DNA of 35,013 nucleotides from Verrucomicrobiales bacterium (GTDB lineage: Bacteria; Verrucomicrobiota; Verrucomicrobiia; Verrucomicrobiales; V1-33), in assembly GCA_018003315.1 (NCBI GenBank), contig JAGNEJ010000050.1:1-35013 (forward strand), in the 5' to 3' direction. Each line of letters starts with the position of its first letter. The stretch's first letter is position 1. Below, one piece after another: positions 26,003-33,202 of this stretch. A program made the position numbers and the translations under genes. A model generated the notes under the pieces. That model was not told where the DNA came from. It made no database searches and was given only the letters and a program-made list of their open reading frames with translations.

Positions 26003-27082
26003 CTAACTTTCAAAAAGGTTGCCGATGCCGCTGAGCAGGCCGCCGGAGTCATTACTTTTGACGCCCACGGCATTTTGCAGAATGCGGTCGGCCAGTTTGG
26101 AGAGCGGCAGGCTCTGGAGCCACACGGTGCCATGCCCCCGCAGGGTTACCAGGAACAGGCCTTCGCCGCCGAAGACCATGCTTTTGAGGTTGCCGGCCCG
26201 CTGAATGGAATACTCGATGCCCGGAGTGAATGCGACCAGGCATCCCGTGTCCACCAGCACGGTTTCTCCGCGAAGGTCCCGCTTGATGATGGTGCCGCCG
26301 GCGTGGACAAACGCGAGTCCGTCCCCTTCGAGCTTTTGCAGGATAAATCCTTCTCCGCCAAACAGACCCGCGCCAAATTTCTGTGCGAGCGCAATGCCAA
26401 CCCTGGTGCCATACGCCGCGCAAAGAAACGCGTCTTTCTGGCAGAACAGCGTGCCGCCCAGTTGGCTCAGGTCCATCGGCAAGACCTTGCCGGGATAGGG
26501 AGCGGCAAAGGCCACTTTTTTCTTTCCGCCGCCACGGTTGGTGAAATGGGTCATGAACAGGCTTTCCCCGGTCAGGGCGCGTTTGCCCACCTGTTTGAGC
26601 CGGTCCCACATGCTGGGATTGGGATTCGAGCCGTCCCCCATCTTGGTCTCAAATTGGATGTCGGCATCCATGTAGTTCATGGCACCGGCCTCGGCGATGA
26701 CGACTTCTCCGGGATCCAGTTCGACCTCCACGATCTGCATTTCGTTGCCCAGAATTTCAAACTCAATTTCATGGGAACGCCGGGCGGAGCCTTGTGAGGA
26801 AACCGCCGGTGGCGCCCCGGCAAGTGCTGGCGCGGAAGCTGTGGGAGGCGGCGACACCGGGGGCGGCGGAAGGAAAGGCGCTGTCAGCGGAGGCGGGGGC
26901 GAAACGGGAGTCGGAGGTGCCAGATGGGGAAAGCCCTCCTGCAAGGGGCGCCAGTTGGGCCATCCGGCCACCCAGACGAGCGTCTGCAGGGAGATTTGTC
27001 CGCTGTTCAACAGACCGGGGAGTTCTGCTTCGGTGGTGGTGGTGGGCTGCCGGTTCGGTCCGGCGTAATAGACTTGAGACAT
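26003..27082 (-). CDS. GYF-like plus AIM24 (TIGR00266) protein
   Basis: 359 residues. Residues about 3-50 resemble a GYF_2 domain ([26 protein letters not shown]), a proline-rich linker runs to about 100, and the rest is an AIM24/DUF124 double beta-trefoil-like domain ([40 protein letters not shown]). GYF_2 domains bind proline-rich peptides or act at membranes, and AIM24 proteins have mostly unknown roles in bacteria. There is no signal peptide, so it is probably cytoplasmic. The 159 bases upstream, shared with a divergent gene, carry an inverted repeat. Confidence 0.85.
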   Translation of the reverse strand: MSQVYYAGPNRQPTTTTEAELPGLLNSGQISLQTLVWVAGWPNWRPLQEGFPHLAPPTPVSPPPPLTAPFLPPPPVSPPPTASAPALAGAPPAVSSQGSARRSHEIEFEILGNEMQIVEVELDPGEVVIAEAGAMNYMDADIQFETKMGDGSNPNPSMWDRLKQVGKRALTGESLFMTHFTNRGGGKKKVAFAAPYPGKVLPMDLSQLGGTLFCQKDAFLCAAYGTRVGIALAQKFGAGLFGGEGFILQKLEGDGLAFVHAGGTIIKRDLRGETVLVDTGCLVAFTPGIEYSIQRAGNLKSMVFGGEGLFLVTLRGHGTVWLQSLPLSKLADRILQNAVGVKSNDSGGLLSGIGNLFES

Positions 27083-27102
27083 GGGTTCTGAGGATGGTTT
27101 TG

Positions 27103-27173
27103 GGAATGTGATGGCTGGGAAACGTCGGCACTAAACACCCAATCTGCGCAAACGCCAAACCAGATCACATTCC
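27103..27173. promoter_or_regulatory. 10-bp inverted repeat in divergent intergenic region
   Basis: ggaatgtgat at 27103-27112 and atcacattcc at 27164-27173 are perfect inverted copies 51 bases apart, between divergent genes starting at 27082 and 27242. They could be paired operator sites for one regulator controlling both genes. No matching regulator is encoded nearby. Confidence 0.35.
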
Positions 27174-27241
27174 ACCCTGCATTCCGGCGATGACTTCGTG
27201 GTTGCATTCGCCACTTCAATGGCGTAGCCGACGCACTTTCC

Positions 27242-27763
27242 ATGCACCGTCCGGACGACATCCAGTTTGCCTTCGAGGAGACCACCACGCTCCATGAACC
27301 AGACCGTCGTCTCGAAACGTTTGGCACGACCAGCTTTGAATTCCATCTGTTGACCGAATTGATGGACGACGTCACCCAGACGCGCATTCGTTCCGGGCGC
27401 ATTCACGCGGAGCGTCCGGTGATCTTTCGCCCTGATGCCCCGCCGGATTTTGCCTTCGAGGGGTTCGATGCCGAACAGGCGGCAGCCTTCAGCCATTTTC
27501 TGGAGCAGATAGCCGGTCAGACGGTGTTTTTGCAATACGGATTCAGTTTTCGCAAAAGCGATGTCACCGAGAGCCTGGTGCATGAAACGCTGGAAACCGT
27601 GCAGGATCGCGTGATTCGCGAGGTGCGGGACAATCCCCATGCCGCGGTGCTTCGCGGCGTGGATGATGCCTGGGAAATCTGCCTGCTGAAATTCACTCTG
27701 GAGATGGTCCAGAAATCCCATGGCATCAACATCTTCGATCTCAAGCGCCGCGGCCTCATTTAA
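27242..27763 (+). CDS. Conserved-looking hypothetical protein
   Basis: A 173-residue soluble protein that I do not recognise. It is rich in Phe, Glu and Asp, has no signal peptide or membrane helix, and shows an alternating beta/alpha pattern (FEFHLLTELMDDV, FSHFLEQIAGQTVFLQ). A long frame runs opposite it, but this frame has the better amino-acid mix. It lies 27 bases upstream of the ABC ATPase start on the same strand, so the two are probably cotranscribed. Function unknown. Confidence 0.65.
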   Translation: MHRPDDIQFAFEETTTLHEPDRRLETFGTTSFEFHLLTELMDDVTQTRIRSGRIHAERPVIFRPDAPPDFAFEGFDAEQAAAFSHFLEQIAGQTVFLQYGFSFRKSDVTESLVHETLETVQDRVIREVRDNPHAAVLRGVDDAWEICLLKFTLEMVQKSHGINIFDLKRRGLI

Positions 27764-27790
27764 TCCACCGGGGCGGTGTCTGGTTTCCCC

Positions 27791-28756
27791 ATGAGTTCGG
27801 CTCCTGCCATCCGCATCCGGGACCTGCGCGTGGACTACGGAAACCATGTGGCCGTGGACGGTGTCAGCCTGGACGTGCAGCCGGGCGAAATCTGCGGATT
27901 GGTGGGGCCGAATGGCGCGGGCAAGAGCAGCACGTTTCGCGTCCTCGCCACGCTCCAGCAGCCCACCTATGGCGGCGTCCACATCGCCGGCCACGATCTG
28001 GCCGAAGCTGCCGGCAAAGTGCGCCGACTGCTGGGCTACATGCCGGACCTGGCTCCGGTGCCAGGAGATCTGCAGTGCTGGGAGTTTCTGGATCTCTTTG
28101 CCGCATCCCACGGACTGCGCGGAGCGGAACGCAGCGCCCGCGTCAGCGAGTGCCTGGAAACGGTCCATTTGGCTGACAAGCGCTCCGCGATGTGCAAATC
28201 CCTTTCCCGCGGCATGATGCAGCGCCTGGTCCTGGCAAAAACCCTGCTGCACCGGCCATCCGTGCTGCTGCTCGACGAACCCGCCAGCGGCATGGATCCG
28301 GTGGCCCGCGTGGAACTGCGCCGCACCTTGCGGGCGCTGGCCGTTTCCGGAGCCGCGGTGCTGGTGAGCAGCCACATCCTCACCGAACTGGCGGACATGT
28401 GCACCACGGTCGCCTTCATGCAGCAGGGAAAAATCATCGCATCCGGGCCGGTTTCCGAAATCACGGAGCGGCTCGGCGGACGCCTGCGGGAACTGCGGCT
28501 TGTCGTGCTGGAAAACGTCCTCGCCGCGGCCGCTTCGCTCGAAACCGTTGCGGGCATTTCCCAGGTGCAGACGCTCGGACAGGAAATTCGTTTCCAGTTC
28601 AGCGGAGATGATGCCGCACAGGCTGCTCTGCTCAGGAGCATGCTCGCCGCTGGCTTTGTCGTGAAATCGCTCGAAGAACGCCGCATGAGCATCGAAGACA
28701 TTGCCGTCGATCTCGGGAAAAAAGACCCGCCAGACTGGTCTGCCGCGCCTGCCTGA
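27791..28756 (+). CDS. ABC transporter ATP-binding protein (ABC-2 type)
   Basis: 321 residues with a full nucleotide-binding domain: Walker A GPNGAGKSS, Q-loop region before MPDLAPVPGDLQ, signature LSRGMMQRL (LSGGQ in most relatives), Walker B VLLLDEPASGMDP, and switch histidine in SSHILTEL. About 90 further residues at the C-terminus resemble the tail of ABC-2 drug/polysaccharide exporters. No permease gene adjoins it; the next gene is a phosphodiesterase with its own promoter. The partner membrane protein must be encoded elsewhere, or the protein has another role. An in-frame GTG at 27776 is an alternative start. Confidence 0.92.
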   Translation: MSSAPAIRIRDLRVDYGNHVAVDGVSLDVQPGEICGLVGPNGAGKSSTFRVLATLQQPTYGGVHIAGHDLAEAAGKVRRLLGYMPDLAPVPGDLQCWEFLDLFAASHGLRGAERSARVSECLETVHLADKRSAMCKSLSRGMMQRLVLAKTLLHRPSVLLLDEPASGMDPVARVELRRTLRALAVSGAAVLVSSHILTELADMCTTVAFMQQGKIIASGPVSEITERLGGRLRELRLVVLENVLAAAASLETVAGISQVQTLGQEIRFQFSGDDAAQAALLRSMLAAGFVVKSLEERRMSIEDIAVDLGKKDPPDWSAAPA

Positions 28757-28802
28757 TTTCATCCGACGCCTTGGCCGTTGTCGATTTCCTGCCGGTCCGA
28801 AG

Positions 28803-28831
28803 TTGACAGTCTGGGAATCACCGCGTGCAAT
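28803..28831 (+). promoter_or_regulatory. Sigma-70-type promoter of first phosphodiesterase gene
   Basis: TTGACA at 28803-28808 is a perfect -35 box. TGCAAT follows at 28826-28831 with 17 bases between. It lies about 60 bases before the ATG at 28894, which is preceded by AGGAA. Confidence 0.6.
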
Positions 28832-28893
28832 GCGGCGTCCACCTGACAGCGGTCCGACCATCGGGCCAGGTGCCGTCCCCAGGAAATTCGCCC

Positions 28894-30204
28894 ATGAAAC
28901 GGCTCCATCCCCACCCCGCCGCTGCCCTGGCTGCAACCCTGCTGTGGCTGACGGCTAGTTTGGCTCCTGCAGAAATCCGGCATGTCCTGCACATCTCCGT
29001 CGATGGCCTGCGGGGGGATCTTCTCAAGGAACGCATGGAGGCAGATCCGGCCGGTCACCCAAATTTCATGCGCCTGCGCATGGAAGGCGCTTCGACCTGC
29101 AACGCCCGGTGTGATTTTGACTTTTCGGCGACTCTGCCCAACCACACTGGCATGATCACCGGTCGTCCGGTGCTCAATCCCCCGGACAATGCCACGGCCG
29201 GCCACAACTACACCTCCAACAACTACACTGGCAGCGCCACTGGTGGCGACAGCATTCACCAGCTGGGGGACGCTCCCTATTCCTACAAGGTCAGCACCTT
29301 TGACATGAGCCATGACCGGGGTCTCTCCACCGCCCTCTACGGCGGCAAGACCCGATTCTTTCTATACGCCCACAGCTATAATGCCACCAAGGGCCGCACC
29401 GATACCGTGGGTGCCGATGATGGCACCAACAAAGTTGACTTCGTCTCGTTAGCGGACCTCTCGGCACCGGCGACGCTGCCAAGCGTCAAAACCGCGGTGG
29501 TTGCCGACATCGCCGCCGGCACCCTGCGCCGCTACAACCTGATCCATTTCGCTGACCTGGACATGGGGCAGACCACGGGCGGGCACTATGTCGGATGGGG
29601 TTCTCCGGGCTGGTACCAAGGGGTGATGAATGTGGATGGCTATCTGGGAGCGATTTTCGATGCCCTGGATGCAGCCAACCCCTCCATCAAAGGAAAGGTT
29701 GCCATCGTGCTCACGGCAGACCACGGCGGCGGCTCGCCTGGAACCAATCACCTGGACCCCACTAAGGCCGCCAACTACCGGATTCCGCTCTTCATCTGGG
29801 GACCGGGAATCCCGCCGGGCATCGACGCCCACCGGCTGTTTGCAAACCGGTGGGACCCCGGCGACGCACGCCCTGGAAACAGCGTTGTCGTGCCACAGCC
29901 CATGCGCAATGCGGACTCCGCCAACATCGCCATGCTGCTGCTGGGCTTGCCTCCGGTGGAGGGTTCCTATTATTTGCCGCAGCCGGCAGCCGCACTGCAC
30001 ATCACCCGCCTGGCACAGCACGTCGAAATTTCCTGGCCATCCTATCTGACCGGTTACGTGCTTCAGTCCACCCTGAATCTTCAGACCGGCCCCTGGACGG
30101 CGGATGTCGGGGAACCCACGGAACACGGTGGGATGTTTGTCAGGCTGCTGCCGGTGCAGTCCGAAGAGAACCAGCGTTTTTGGCGTCTGATTCCGCCCGC
30201 GTGA
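28894..30204 (+). CDS. Secreted type I phosphodiesterase/alkaline-phosphatase-fold enzyme, copy 1
   Basis: 436 residues with an export signal (MKRLHPHPAAALAATLLWLT, cut near APA-E). The alkaline-phosphatase superfamily core begins at VLHISVDGLRGD (metal Asp), has TLPNHTGMITG with the likely threonine nucleophile, and ends with LTADHGGG (metal Asp and His). This best matches the nucleotide pyrophosphatase/phosphodiesterase and related sulfatase-fold enzymes. The last 70 residues form a separate small beta domain (ISWPSYLTGYVLQSTLNLQT) common in verrucomicrobial secreted enzymes. The substrate is unknown. The neighbour downstream is a close paralogue. ATG 28894 is chosen because the signal peptide starts there. 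Confidence 0.88.
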   Translation: MKRLHPHPAAALAATLLWLTASLAPAEIRHVLHISVDGLRGDLLKERMEADPAGHPNFMRLRMEGASTCNARCDFDFSATLPNHTGMITGRPVLNPPDNATAGHNYTSNNYTGSATGGDSIHQLGDAPYSYKVSTFDMSHDRGLSTALYGGKTRFFLYAHSYNATKGRTDTVGADDGTNKVDFVSLADLSAPATLPSVKTAVVADIAAGTLRRYNLIHFADLDMGQTTGGHYVGWGSPGWYQGVMNVDGYLGAIFDALDAANPSIKGKVAIVLTADHGGGSPGTNHLDPTKAANYRIPLFIWGPGIPPGIDAHRLFANRWDPGDARPGNSVVVPQPMRNADSANIAMLLLGLPPVEGSYYLPQPAAALHITRLAQHVEISWPSYLTGYVLQSTLNLQTGPWTADVGEPTEHGGMFVRLLPVQSEENQRFWRLIPPA

Positions 30205-30236
30205 GGCGGTCCGTGCGATTTCCTGTCCGCCAGCGG

Positions 30237-30265
30237 TTGGGGGTGGAAGTACCTCCGCGTATAGT
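30237..30265 (+). promoter_or_regulatory. Sigma-70-type promoter of second phosphodiesterase gene
   Basis: TTGGGG at 30237-30242 and TATAGT at 30260-30265 lie 17 bases apart in the 124-base gap between the paralogues. The start codon is 63 bases further on, almost the same layout as at the first gene. Confidence 0.5.
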
Positions 30266-30328
30266 TTCCTTGCCACGCCGCAACCCACCATTTCGCCAAC
30301 CTGGCACAGGCCCAAAGCAAATGCGCTC

Positions 30329-31660
30329 ATGAAACGAACCCGCCCGCAATCCGCCGCCCTCACTGCAGCCCTGTTGTGGCTGACGGTCAGCATGGTTCCC
30401 GCAGAAATCCGGCATGTCCTGCACATCTCCGTCGATGGCCTGCGCGGTGACCTCCTCAAGGCTCTGATCGAAGCCAACCCGGATGACCATCCGAATTTCC
30501 TTCGCTTGCAACAGCAAGGCTCATTCACCTTCAACGCTCGCTGCGACTATGACTATTCGGAGACGCTCCCCAACCACTGCAGCCTGGTCACTGGGTGTCC
30601 GGTGCTGAACCCTCCGGGCAATGCGACCGCCGGGCACAACTACACCTCCAACGGCTACACTGGCAACGCCACGACTGGGAACAGCATTCACCAGCTTTCC
30701 CCGGCAGCCTATTCCTACAAGGTGAGCACGTTTGACATGGCCCACGACCGCGGCTTTTCGACAGCCGTTTTCGGAGGAAAGACCCGGTTCAATCTTTTCG
30801 TCCACAGCTACAACGCCACCAAAGGCCGCGCCGACACCGTGGGCGCAGACAATGGCAAAAACAAAATCGATTTCGCCTCGGTCGCCGACCTTACGACATC
30901 GGCCAACCTGCCGAACATCAAAACCGCAGTGGTGGCGGACATCACCGCAGGAACCCTGCGCCGCTACAACCTGATCCATTTCACCGACACCGACACGGGC
31001 CAGACCACCGGGGGACATAATGTCGGCTGGGGCTCCGCTGGCTGGAATCAGGGAGTGCTGAATGTGGATGGATATCTCGGAGCGATCTTTGCGGCCCTGG
31101 ATGGCGCCAATCCCTCCATCAAAGGCAAAGTCGCCATCGTCCTCACTGCGGACCATGGAGGCGGCGGGGGCGGCGTCGGTCCGGGAGCAACGCCGGACCG
31201 CAACCATGGCGACGCCACCAATGTCGCCAACATCCGCATTCCGCTCTTCATCTGGGGGCCGGGAATCCCTGCGGGAACTGACGCCCACCGGCTGTTTGTG
31301 AACCGCACGGATCCGGGAAACACCCGCCCCGGAACCGGAGCCGCCGTGCCCCAGCCCTTGCGCAATGCGGATTCCGCCAACATTGCCATGCTGCTGCTGG
31401 GGGTGCCTCCGGTGGAAGGTTCGTACTATCTTCCCCAGCCTGCAGCCACGCTGAGCATCACCCGGCAGGCAGAGCAGATTGAAATTTCCTGGCCATCCTA
31501 TCTGACCGGCTATTCCTTGCAGTCCACGCTGGATGCGCAGACCGGTCCCTGGACCGCGGACGGAGTGGCGCCGACCGAAAGCAGCGGGAAATTGGTGCGC
31601 CTTGTGCCCGTGCAGCCCGGAGAAAACAGGCGCTACTGGCGGCTGGCACCGCCCCAGTGA
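30329..31660 (+). CDS. Secreted type I phosphodiesterase/alkaline-phosphatase-fold enzyme, copy 2
   Basis: 443 residues, about three quarters identical by eye to the gene just upstream. It shares the signal peptide (LTAALLWLTVSMVPA), the metal motif ISVDGLRGD, the nucleophile site (TLPNHCSLVTG) and LTADHGGG. Differences cluster around the active site, where HTGMITGRP in copy 1 becomes HCSLVTGCP, and at a glycine-rich insert after the metal histidine (GGGGGVGPGATPDRNHGD). Both copies end in the same beta domain. The cysteines at the active site and the extra loop suggest a shifted substrate preference. It converges with lpxC-fabZ, 44 bases away. Confidence 0.88.
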   Translation: MKRTRPQSAALTAALLWLTVSMVPAEIRHVLHISVDGLRGDLLKALIEANPDDHPNFLRLQQQGSFTFNARCDYDYSETLPNHCSLVTGCPVLNPPGNATAGHNYTSNGYTGNATTGNSIHQLSPAAYSYKVSTFDMAHDRGFSTAVFGGKTRFNLFVHSYNATKGRADTVGADNGKNKIDFASVADLTTSANLPNIKTAVVADITAGTLRRYNLIHFTDTDTGQTTGGHNVGWGSAGWNQGVLNVDGYLGAIFAALDGANPSIKGKVAIVLTADHGGGGGGVGPGATPDRNHGDATNVANIRIPLFIWGPGIPAGTDAHRLFVNRTDPGNTRPGTGAAVPQPLRNADSANIAMLLLGVPPVEGSYYLPQPAATLSITRQAEQIEISWPSYLTGYSLQSTLDAQTGPWTADGVAPTESSGKLVRLVPVQPGENRRYWRLAPPQ

Positions 31661-31704
31661 GGAGAGGCTGCGGTTTTTCCCTGGCGACAAAGCCGCGGCG
31701 GTTG

Positions 31705-33012
31705 CTAACGTTCCAGCAGGGTGAACGTCAGTTCCCCCTCCGACACCGTCTCGTTGTTGACCACGCAGCGGCAGGATGCACAGCCGATGTTGCGCCGGAT
31801 TTTTGTGATTTCAGCCTCGATGAACAGGGTGTCCCCAGGCAGGACCGGCTTGCGGAATTTCACTTTGTCCGCACTCATGAAATAGCCGATCTTCCCTTGG
31901 TTTTCCGGACGCCGCAGCATGAGGATGCTGGCCACCTGCGCCATCGCCTCCACCTGCAGCACGCCGGGCATGACGGGATGTCCGGGAAAGTGGCCGGGAA
32001 AGAAGGGTTCGTTGACCGTCACGTTTTTGATGCCGGTGCATTTGGTCTCACCTTCAAACCCGACAATGCGGTCCACCAGCAGAAACGGATACCGATGGGG
32101 CAGGATCTGCATGACTTCATTGATGTCCAGCACCGCCTCGCCGTGGGGAATGTTCACCGGCGGCACCATCGACATCATCCGGGAGTATTCCTGCTTGAGT
32201 TTGCGCGCCATCTCAGTGTTCACCGCATGTCCGGGCAGCACCGCAATCACATGCCCCGTAAAGCGCTTCCCGCACAGCATGAGGTCGCCGACAATGTCCA
32301 GAATCTTATGCCGCGCGAATTCCTCCTGAAAGCGCATCGGCTCCTTGCTCATGACGCTGTCATCACGGATCACCACCGCATTTTCCAGACTGCCTCCCTT
32401 GATCAAGCCCTTGTCCAGCAGCGGCTTCACATCTTCGTAGAACACGAACGTCCGCGCCGGGGCAATTTCCCGTTCATACACCTCAGGGGTGATTTCAAGC
32501 GACACAAACTGGGCCATGCGCCCGTCGGGACCGGCATGGGTGCAGGAAATGCGGAACTTCTTGTCAGGCACGATGATCAGGATGCTGCCGCCGCTGGTTT
32601 CCAGATGGATTGGTTCGCGGATCTCGAACACTTTGCGGGTGGCCTCCTGTTTCTGAATGCCTGCCTTCTTGATGCATTCGACATAGGGCCGGGCACTGCC
32701 GTCGCCGATCGGCGGTTCATTGGCATCCATTTCCACGACTGCATTGTCGATCCCCATGCCAGTGAGGGCGGAAAGGACATGCTCCACGGTGTGCACCTTC
32801 ACGCTGCCCTCGGCCAGGGTGGTGCTGCGCTCCACCATGACGACTTTGTTGACATCTGCATCGATGAACGGCTGATCTTCCAGGTCAATGCGGCGGAACT
32901 TGATCCCCGTTCCCGGTGCGGCCGGTTTCAGGGTCAGAGTCACTTTTTCTCCGGTATGCAGTGAAGTTCCGGCCACGCTCGCCGTCTTCGCCAAGGTTTG
33001 CTGGTGTTCCAT
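31705..33012 (-). CDS. lpxC-fabZ: Bifunctional LpxC deacetylase / FabZ dehydratase
   Basis: A 435-residue fusion. Residues 1-285 are LpxC, the zinc-dependent deacetylase that commits UDP-3-O-acyl-GlcNAc to lipid A; ligands are H74 or H78 (HTVEH), H235 and D239 (HKILDIVGD). Residues from about 295 are FabZ, the 3-hydroxyacyl-ACP dehydratase, with [12 protein letters not shown] (H306), catalytic H341 ([14 protein letters not shown]) and E355 (VEAMAQ). The two activities compete for 3-hydroxyacyl chains, so fusing them may balance lipid A against phospholipid. The fusion is known in Bacteroidetes and related phyla and in Verrucomicrobia. Its presence shows an outer membrane with lipid A. Confidence 0.96.
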   Translation of the reverse strand: MEHQQTLAKTASVAGTSLHTGEKVTLTLKPAAPGTGIKFRRIDLEDQPFIDADVNKVVMVERSTTLAEGSVKVHTVEHVLSALTGMGIDNAVVEMDANEPPIGDGSARPYVECIKKAGIQKQEATRKVFEIREPIHLETSGGSILIIVPDKKFRISCTHAGPDGRMAQFVSLEITPEVYEREIAPARTFVFYEDVKPLLDKGLIKGGSLENAVVIRDDSVMSKEPMRFQEEFARHKILDIVGDLMLCGKRFTGHVIAVLPGHAVNTEMARKLKQEYSRMMSMVPPVNIPHGEAVLDINEVMQILPHRYPFLLVDRIVGFEGETKCTGIKNVTVNEPFFPGHFPGHPVMPGVLQVEAMAQVASILMLRRPENQGKIGYFMSADKVKFRKPVLPGDTLFIEAEITKIRRNIGCASCRCVVNNETVSEGELTFTLLER

Positions 33013-33024
33013 AAGGGCTGAAAG

Positions 33025-33052
33025 AAAAACCGTTCCGCCGGTTCGGGCGGAA
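33025..33052 (-). terminator. Terminator-like hairpin in the lpxC-fabZ leader
   Basis: ttccgcc at 33033-33039 pairs with ggcggaa at 33046-33052 across a six-base loop. Read on the minus strand, the stem is followed by cgg and then tttttcttt, and the lpxC start codon comes 20 bases after the stem. A U-tract directly before a start codon suggests a leader attenuator or simple chance. No ribosome-binding purine tract is visible there. Confidence 0.4.
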
Positions 33053-33113
33053 GGGCCGCATTCTTAGAGGCTGCCGCAGAATGGGTCAAGCGGGGAAAGT
33101 CTGTGGAAAGTGC

Positions 33114-33143
33114 TTGCCATCTGCGACCGGATTCCTGTTATAT
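33114..33143 (+). promoter_or_regulatory. Probable promoter of the lamin-tail protein gene
   Basis: TTGCCA at 33114-33119 is followed by TGTTAT (33136-33141, 16-base spacer) and overlapping TTATAT (33138-33143, 18-base spacer). Either could be the -10 box. The ATG is about 60 bases downstream. Confidence 0.45.
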
Positions 33144-33202
33144 CTGAGCGATCTCAAGCAACCGGCTCTCTCTCCGCCGCCCTCCTTCACCCACCCTCCC
33201 CT

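Noticed and set aside
27131-28936. Long open frame (about 600 codons) on the minus strand
   Set aside because: It lies opposite the ABC ATPase, whose Walker and signature motifs prove the plus strand codes. The His- and Arg-rich product has no domain.
31657-32964. Plus-strand open frame opposite lpxC-fabZ
   Set aside because: The minus-strand frame has every LpxC and FabZ catalytic motif; this one is antisense.
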